DNA from: Lepraria neglecta | Taxonomy: Eukaryota; Ascomycota; Lecanoromycetes; Lecanorales; Stereocaulaceae | Assembly: GCA_033220425.1 (NCBI GenBank) | Contig: CM065650.1 | Coordinates: forward strand, 496,001 to 560,000 | Reading direction: 5' to 3' | Length of the DNA: 64,000 nucleotides | Shown here: positions 57,678 through 64,000 of the stretch, in pieces | Layout: each line of letters begins with the position of its first letter | How positions within the stretch are numbered: position 1 is the first letter of the stretch | Position numbers and translations under genes: made by a program | Notes under the pieces: model-generated | Told to the model about the DNA's origin: nothing | Databases searched by the model: none | What the model saw: only the letters and a program-made list of their open reading frames with translations

Positions 57678-58755
57678 GTCTGCTGGACCACTTCGACAAT
57701 TCTTCAAAGATTCATACAAGTTGTATAGCCTTATGAGACAAACTGCAGCCCAGGGTGTGGCTTGGCTGGACAGCGGCTGAATTGGTGAGAACTAGGGCTC
57801 CAATTGCCGCATGAAAGAAGTGCCGAAAGTCGGACTTGACAGTAAATGGTACCTCCGAGCATCTCAACTACCCAATTCGTTACAAGTGAACTTTGCCGAC
57901 CAAGCACATGATTGGGTTTCTTTAGGTTTTTGACGCTTTTGTGGGATCAAACGTGAAAGTGTCTCTGCCAATTAGATTTGTGCGTGGAGGAAGGAAGGCG
58001 AACAGATGCCAGTTTTTGCTGTCCTTGCCGCTTGCCTTAAAGGGCTCAGATAAAATCTAGAAACCTAGACTACAGGTATCCATGTTGTTTTTTAAGCCGC
58101 CTTGGCTTCACGAAGCGAGAGTTTATACATCATGTGCCTGAACGACTGAGCTGAATGATAGACGTAACACTTAGATGACTCCAGAAGAAGAAGCTTTCTT
58201 GCCCTTTTCAAGCCAACTTTATCCTATTTCAAATTCTAGCAAGTCAACACAAGTGTCAAAAATAGCACAAGCAGTGATCTGTAGGCCTGCATACTGCGTA
58301 TATAAACAGATAAAGATAGACTAAAATAAGTCAGGCTTGAGTAAAGGGTACCGGATGGACGCTTCCTTTTTCTGGTCCCGAAATGCTCAACAAGATTCGC
58401 GGCATAGTTCTTTGGCTGGGCCACAGCTTTGCTTTTGGCACTACTGTGACGAGACACATATTGCCGCAAATTTGAAGTGTGAGGATTTTACTTCACCGTC
58501 TGTCTGGAGACATCCTAATCGGACGTCGTCCGATCCTTGTGCTTAGCCTTTCTGATGCCAGTCATGCCATGGATAGAATGCAATCCGTGGACCAGTTCCT
58601 ATCCTTAGACGAGATCCATCTGTACTCTTAATCAAAATTCCTAGCCACAATAGTATCCATGCATACAGCTAGTCAATAATCAGCCCTATCCTACTACTTC
58701 ATCGTAGCTCTCGCACTTTGGAACTTTGTTGATAGTAGTCGTGTCTCTGCTTGCA
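57678..58755. other. Shared promoter region, P450 F / sesquiterpene cyclase
   Basis: A 1.08-kb space between two divergent genes. It contains the CGG-N7-CCG palindrome at 58518-58534. No coding sequence recognised (frames 58236-58469 and 58337-58546 overlap on opposite strands without family features). Confidence 0.45.
58518..58534. promoter_or_regulatory. Palindrome atcggacg-t-cgtccgat, CGG(N7)CCG
   Basis: A perfect inverted repeat of eight bases per arm about one base, about 220 bases upstream of the cyclase start. It contains CGG and CCG half sites seven bases apart, the layout used by many Zn2Cys6 dimers. The AflR-like gene in this cluster is a plausible partner; that is inference. Confidence 0.45.
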
Positions 58756-59940
58756 ATGGAATATCAGTATCGCTCCAGAGGACGCAACAATAAAGATATG
58801 GAAAAAGGTCCGAAGATGTCGTCGCCGTTGAGCTACATCATCTCGTTTTTGTCCCGACTGATCTTGCCTGGCCCGGTGGAGGAGCCGGCTACAGCGGCCA
58901 CGCCAACGCTATCAACACCACCATCTCTCTTTCAGCATCAATGTCATCGTCTCGTGGATCCAGTCACCGAAGAGGTGGACGGCTACTTCCTCAAGAATTG
59001 GAACTTCGAGACCGAAAAAGCTAAGAAAAAGTTCGTGGCTGCAGGTTTCTCACGGGTTACCTGTCTATACTTTCCCATGGCCTTGGATGATAGGATTCAT
59101 TTCGCTTGCCGACTGCTCACTATTCTCTTCCTCATCGATGGTGAGCACATAGTGGAATGAACTAGCGATAGAACTGACCGCTACAGATGTTCTGGATCAT
59201 TTGTCTTTCGAGGATGGCTCAATTTACAACAATAAATTAATGCCAATAATGCGTGGCGATACCATGCCGGATCGGTCCGTGCCAGTGGAGTGGATGATGT
59301 TTGACCTATGGGAGAGCATGCGTGCACACGACAAGGTGATGGCTAACGAGGTTCTTGAGCCCGTTTTCGTTTTCATGCGAGCACAGACAGATCGCACCCG
59401 GGCGGAGTCTATGAGCCTCGGTACATATTTCGAATATCGTGAGAAGGATGTCGGCAAAGCGTAAGAACCCGGGGCAAAATAACATAAATTAGATCTATGG
59501 AACTGAAATGTCGCAGGCTTCTCTCGGCTCTTATGCGATTTTCCATGCAACTTCAGATGTCCCTGGCTGACTTGGAGTCGGTCCGGCCAGTCGAGCGCAA
59601 CTGCTCTAAACATATCTCTGTTGTCAACGACATCTACAGCTTCGAGAAAGAGGTCGCTGCAGCCAAAAAGGGCCACAAGGAAGGCGGTGCACTTTGCTCG
59701 TCCGTACAAATCATGGCCCACGAAAGTGACCTCAGTATTGCTGCATCCAAGCGCGTTCTATGGATTCTCTGCCGGGAATGGGAATCGGTTCATCAGCAGT
59801 TGGTTGCGAAGAGGGAAGGTGACTTAAAGAAAGCTTCTCCAGCGGTTTTGGACTATATGAAAGGGCTGGAATACCAGATGAGCGGAAATACGCAGTGGAG
59901 TCATACAACGAAGAGGTACAATGAGGTTGCAGACTTTTAA
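58756..59940 (+). CDS. ari1: Aristolochene-synthase-like sesquiterpene cyclase
   Basis: Three exons, 58756-59140, 59187-59459 and 59516-59940, give 360 residues. ATG 58756 is used because the open frame begins earlier at a TTG. The class I metal site is completed by the first splice: LIDDVLDHLSF (DDxxD). The second site is VNDIYSFEKE (NDxxSxxxE). Family blocks are kept throughout: SRVTCLYFPMALDDRIHFAC, LWESMRAHDKVMANEVLEPV, YFEYREKDVGKALLSALMRF and LDYMKGLEYQMSGNTQWS. These point to cyclisation of farnesyl diphosphate to aristolochene, the eremophilane precursor, in the cytosol. The N-terminal ~55 residues are variable. This is the core enzyme of the right-hand cluster. A related cyclisation product is possible. 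Confidence 0.93.
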
Positions 59941-60801
59941 GCAGAGAAGGAGAGCGGCAGCTTGGTGACTTCACCTGTTGCACGCCGATGATGATGATGA
60001 TGAAGTTAAGACTGTCAAGTGAAAACTCATCATAATGATGTTATACTCAGCCGTAGACCTAGGACTCCTTCATAGAATGCAATGTTTCCAAGCGATATTC
60101 TGAGCTACTTCTTAAGTACTGGGCAATCTCCTAGATTTTCAGACCATTTGAACCTTGATGGATTAATGAGAAAACTTCTGGCACGTCGGCACATGAAGGA
60201 TGGTTGTCACTTGAGCATTAGCAAGGACTAAATCAGGGTCACCAGTTTATACAAGCCCATGACGTCATGATTATTGTAACATCACCAATCACTACATCAC
60301 CACATCCTACAACTATCGATGGAAATACTTGATCCTATGGAGTGGCGATACTTAGGTTTGCTATTGGACCAGGCGAATAAATCCTAGTGTACTAGACTAT
60401 ACCCAATGGCTTCTCTCGCCTCATCGTAAGGTACTTGGATTAGATTGCATAAAGCAAACAGGAATCAGTCACACTGTATCCTCAGCCTGACACAATCCCC
60501 ATCCATTCTTATTCGATGGATCTATCCGGTTCATGCATTCTGAGGGTTACAGCCAGGCTGGTGATTGAAAGTCAGCATGATGGAGAAAATCGTGATGGGC
60601 TGCGGCAATTCCATTGGGTTCGGAAGTCCGCTTATTCCCAGAATTAGGAGGCGTCCGAGATAGTCGCGAGGTCGCTTGCTATAAAGCAACAAAAGCACAC
60701 CGCGAACATCTCGTCCGAAAGCATGCAGCTAATAATTTGCTATCCCAAGAGAACCCCAGCTGTGAAGTCACTCAGCTTCTTGCGGACAACCTTAGCCCAA
60801 G
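59941..60801. other. Gap between cyclase and acyltransferase
   Basis: 3' flank of the cyclase and promoter of the acyltransferase. The words cggaagtccg (CGG-N4-CCG, about 60620) and gatgatgatgatgatga (about 59989) occur. No gene. Confidence 0.4.
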
Positions 60802-62244
60802 ATGTCTGCAACGCGGATACCGCTCAGCCCCTACGACAATATCATGCCTAGAATCTACGCATACACTATATTCTGTCTCCCCGTGAAGCCAGAACAGGAG
60901 CCTAGGACTGTTCACAAGTATCTGGAAGAGGCGTTGTCGAAGACTGTTGCGCAAATGCCCTTCCTGGCAGGGACGCTAATAATCCGTGAGCCTGATATGC
61001 AGGATACAAGACGCGGAAGGCTGGAGATTTTGGTTCCAGCACTTGCAAGTGATCGCGCGGTTCCGCTACGCTTTCAGGACCTAACGGCAATCCTTGATTA
61101 TGACGACCTCATGGCGGATGGCTTACCAGATGACTCGCTCGATGGAAAGGTACTACTCCCGACAGGCTTAATAGCCGATCTTGGGACAGGTGCCGCCGTT
61201 CTGGTAGCTCAAGCCAATTTTCTGGAAGGAGGCTGCTTTCTGAGCGTTGGACTACATCATTCGGTGGGGGATGGAGCAGCCGCTGTGAAGATGATGCAGG
61301 TTTGGGCACAGCACTGCCAGCAGCTACAGAGCCCAGAGACTGCAAAGTCTCCGCCATCTGTAAGCCCCGAGAGCCTGGACAGGAATATTCTTAAACAACT
61401 TTGGAGCGCAGATGGCGATGAGCCTAATGAGAGTGCATATCTTGAAGCCTCAGACGAGCTATGGCGATTTTTAGGGGTGGACCCTGTGAGGGACGCTTCC
61501 AAATCACTGAATGGGACTTCTTCGTCTGCTGCACCTCCAAAAACAGAGACAAGCATTTTTTACATGTCTGGTCCCTCTCTTTCCAAGCTCAAACTTGCTG
61601 GAACTAAGAGCGACACGACTGGGGTGACCGCCAATGACGTTCTTATGGCGTTTCTTTGGCGATCCATCACCAAGGCTCGCTTTCCCCCAGGAGACCCCAT
61701 CTACGCTCAAGATGAAGCTGCCATCCTTGATACTACCTTCGATGGCCGCGCGAACTTCTCAGCCGCATGCCCTCCGGATTATATCGGAAATGTTGTCTTG
61801 ATGAACACGACATACCTACCCCTGGCTTCCGTGACGTCTTCATTGATTGGCCTTAGCTCTATTGCTTCTGAGATCCGCAGTTCACTCAACACTATCAGCA
61901 CCGCGCAAGTACATTCGGCGATGACGCTCGCGGCTTCCATCCCAGACTGTAGCCATCTCACTTTTCCATTTGCGACATTTGCAGGCACCGGATTGTGTAT
62001 CACATCAACGGTGAACATGCCATTGTTTGAGCTCAACTTTGGTGCCGCATTTGACAACGAGGGCAAGCCAGAATCAATACGCTCACCGAAGTCTGAGTTC
62101 GCATCTATTTGTAGGAGATGCGTAGTGCTGCCGCGACGTACAAATGGGGGATTCGAAATTCTCATCTCGCTGGTTGAAGAAGAGATGGACAGGCTGATGG
62201 CAGACGATGAATTTACGCAGTATGCGAGGTTCTGTTGCCATTAA
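60802..62244 (+). CDS. BAHD/Tri101-like O-acyltransferase
   Basis: Single exon, 480 residues. The active-site HxxxD is HHSVGDG at about residues 151-157, after FLEGGCFLSVGL. The N-terminal half has the usual LSKTVAQMPFLAGTL, the centre VTANDVLMAFLWRSITKARF, and near residue 411 LNFGAAFDN stands where this superfamily has DFGWG. The enzyme transfers an acyl group from CoA (or possibly from a carrier) to a hydroxyl. Between the cyclase and the PKS, and on the same strand, it is the natural candidate to acetylate the terpenoid or attach a polyketide acyl chain. The choice of acyl donor cannot be read from the sequence. Confidence 0.88.
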   Translation: MSATRIPLSPYDNIMPRIYAYTIFCLPVKPEQEPRTVHKYLEEALSKTVAQMPFLAGTLIIREPDMQDTRRGRLEILVPALASDRAVPLRFQDLTAILDYDDLMADGLPDDSLDGKVLLPTGLIADLGTGAAVLVAQANFLEGGCFLSVGLHHSVGDGAAAVKMMQVWAQHCQQLQSPETAKSPPSVSPESLDRNILKQLWSADGDEPNESAYLEASDELWRFLGVDPVRDASKSLNGTSSSAAPPKTETSIFYMSGPSLSKLKLAGTKSDTTGVTANDVLMAFLWRSITKARFPPGDPIYAQDEAAILDTTFDGRANFSAACPPDYIGNVVLMNTTYLPLASVTSSLIGLSSIASEIRSSLNTISTAQVHSAMTLAASIPDCSHLTFPFATFAGTGLCITSTVNMPLFELNFGAAFDNEGKPESIRSPKSEFASICRRCVVLPRRTNGGFEILISLVEEEMDRLMADDEFTQYARFCCH

Positions 62245-63218
62245 GTTCAGACCAATATGCCATTGATGGCAGGTCCAGCCGTGATTGACTCAATTTGAAC
62301 AAATAGACAGACTCGGCATCATCATGGATCAAAATTGCTAGGCCACCACTACCAAATACTAAGTTTTGACTTGTGCGCCAGGCCGATTGCATTTTGGGCC
62401 ATGTGTTCTGTCTTTCACAACAGAATGACTACGATCTGGGCGAGGTATTTGCAGACTATATGCACACTATCGTTGATAATATCATCGAACGCAGAATGGC
62501 CTACTATGAACCGATCGATTTTCTTGCCATTTTCATGGTACGGCTCTGATCGTTAAAGATTATCTCGCACCTGAATCTAGATACGGTATATAGTACGTTT
62601 TTCAAAGCCAGTCGTACCCTCATTTACACTCATGCAAGTCGAAAACCTGCTTCTCGTGGTCTCAGGTAACAGACACGTGACAATAAACTAACCACGTTCG
62701 GTCATTGCCGAGAACCCCTCCGACAAACCCTGGGCATGCAGCTGTGGGTCGCACCTTTTCATGTACAGTAATATTTGCTTAGTACAAGCTCGAATGGAGC
62801 AATTTCCGAGGAACTGCAGCTGTCCTTTGTTGGTCAATTCCTTAGGCCGAATTCATTCCGCATACTTTGGTTGGCGTTCACTGAATTGGTCTATGATACT
62901 CTTGTTAAACAGGCCCGGCGCCAAGGACTTGTCGACGCACGAATGGTAGTGGCCTTCGGCATGGTCATGAATGCGAAATTGCGTGCCTTATTCGTCCCCA
63001 AGCTAGCTCTGCATTGGGAGGCTAGGGCTGCGTGATACTATTGGCCATTGGCTGGCAAGCATATTCTCATTCATTGAAGGAGCTAAGTACGTATTGCATC
63101 AATGTAAGAAGACTTCTATGATTGAACACAGTTGGATCAATTACTTCTCCTTGAAGCTTACTTTTGAAACAGGATCTGTACTGTGTTAATGTATCATGTT
63201 CTAATACGATGAGCAAAG
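62245..63218. other. Gap with two unrecognised protein-like frames
   Basis: Two plus-strand stretches look more protein-like than chance. One at about 62392-62556 reads ADCILGHVFCLSQQNDYDL and later IVDNIIERRMAYYEPIDFLA. The other, at about 62775-63035, reads VGQFLRPNSFRILWLAFTEL and later GLVDARMVVAFGMVMNAKL to a stop. They could be exons or relics of one small gene between acyltransferase and PKS, but I could not join them into one frame and I do not recognise the family. Confidence 0.3.
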
Positions 63219-64000
63219 ATGGCGCCGTTTGTGCAACAAGATCACCCCCTTTTCAACGGGGATCACACAACCCAGCGAACATCGATGGAGCGCTCATCTG
63301 TGAATGTGTCGATGCCCATAGCTATCATTGGCATGAGTTGTAAATGCCCTGGTGACGCCACCAGCCCCGAGCGACTGTGGCAATTGTGCGCAGATGGCCG
63401 CAGCGCGTGGTCAGATATCCCTCAGAACAGATTCAACGCTAAGGCATTTTATCATCCCAAGGGTGAGAAGCCAGGCGCGGTCAGTACGCTCTATTGCCCC
63501 ACCTGTAATTCATGGGCTAACGGATTGCTGGAAGTCGAACGTCTTAGGTGGACACTTTCTGGAAGAGGACGTTTCATTATTCGATGCACCATTCTTTAAC
63601 TTCTCTTCTGAAGTAGCAAATGTAAGGAAGATCGAGCATAGGCACATTTTCAAGCAGAAGAGACCGTCAACTGATTATGTTAGAGCATGGATCCTCAATT
63701 TCGACTCCAGCTTGAGTCTACTTTCGAGGTTTTGGAAAATGGTATCTGAGAACTTGCAGGATGTCTCGCATCGGAGCTAACGTACGACAGCTGGTTTGAC
63801 GCTGAAAGACGTAGCTGGGACCAAGACCTCCGTATTTGGAGGCTCCTTCTTCCACGATTACTACGATGGCATGATGCGAGATCCGGACGTACTACCCCGA
63901 TATTGTCTGACGGGGAATGGCTCTGCGATGCTCTCAAACCGGGTTTCGCATTTCTTTGACCTTCGAGGTCCTAGCGTTACGGTTGATACCGGATGTTCCA
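63219..64000 (+). CDS. Highly reducing polyketide synthase, 5' part (cut by window end)
   Basis: Four exons are visible: 63219-63479, 63535-63621, 63684-63741 and 63791 to the window end, joined in frame. The protein opens with a ketosynthase domain: [20 protein letters not shown] at about residue 30, [52 protein letters not shown] and the active-site region [10 protein letters not shown] at the very edge, with the catalytic Cys present. The block order and the KS-first start are those of highly reducing type I PKSs. Later domains lie outside the window. Same strand as the cyclase and acyltransferase. Confidence 0.88.

Noticed and set aside
59989-60005. gatgatgatgatgatga as a possible regulatory repeat
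   Set aside because: A short trinucleotide run in a 3' flank; nothing ties it to a function.
1-64000. CRISPR arrays, rRNA genes, operons or ribosome-binding sites
   Set aside because: None seen; the window is eukaryotic nuclear DNA and these prokaryotic categories do not apply, and no rRNA-like sequence was recognised.

Overview
The window reads as nuclear DNA of a filamentous ascomycete (Pezizomycotina). Most genes are split by introns of 46-140 nt with GT..AG ends and CTRAY-like branch points. The gene families present (HET, UstYa/DUF3328, AflR-like Zn2Cys6, aristolochene-synthase-like cyclase, highly reducing PKS) are typical of that group. The species cannot be told from this sequence alone. 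All splice sites below were worked out by hand from reading frame, splice consensus and family conservation; spliced lengths follow from them.

The first 22 kb is ordinary housekeeping sequence: the 3' end of an unrecognised gene, a four-exon hypothetical gene with a GC-AG intron, mitochondrial isoleucyl-tRNA synthetase, a PHAF1/UPF0183 protein, kinesin-5 with a complete BimC box, a SprT-like protein with a damaged metal site, a long disordered protein with a PIN-like N-terminus, and a secreted PLC-like phosphodiesterase. A diverged 94-bp tandem repeat lies at 13.8-14.35 kb.

From 22 to 32 kb is accessory DNA. A HET-domain gene is followed by what looks like a decayed ribosomal-peptide (dikaritin/Kex2-type RiPP) cluster. 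It holds a broken O-methyltransferase, three broken UstYa-family (DUF3328) genes, an internally deleted Fot1/pogo transposon with 44-bp inverted repeats and TA duplication, and a small two-exon gene at 31.56 kb. That gene encodes a signal peptide and tandem 20-residue repeats with Kex2-like KR sites around a Tyr-containing YPDYRR segment. It is the most novel item in the window and is hidden from plain ORF calling by a 52-nt intron.

From 32.9 kb to the right end is a second, apparently intact biosynthetic region: six cytochrome P450s, a berberine-bridge-type FAD oxidase, two short-chain dehydrogenases, an AflR-like regulator, an aristolochene-synthase-like sesquiterpene cyclase, a BAHD/Tri101-like acyltransferase and the first exons of a highly reducing PKS cut by the window end. 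Cyclase, acyltransferase and PKS run in the same direction. The simplest reading is an eremophilane-type sesquiterpenoid that is heavily oxidised and then esterified, possibly with a reduced polyketide chain. Two of the P450s are 508-residue paralogues with the same nine-exon, same-phase layout, which points to duplication inside the cluster. The left edge of this cluster is uncertain: the first two P450s could belong to either cluster.
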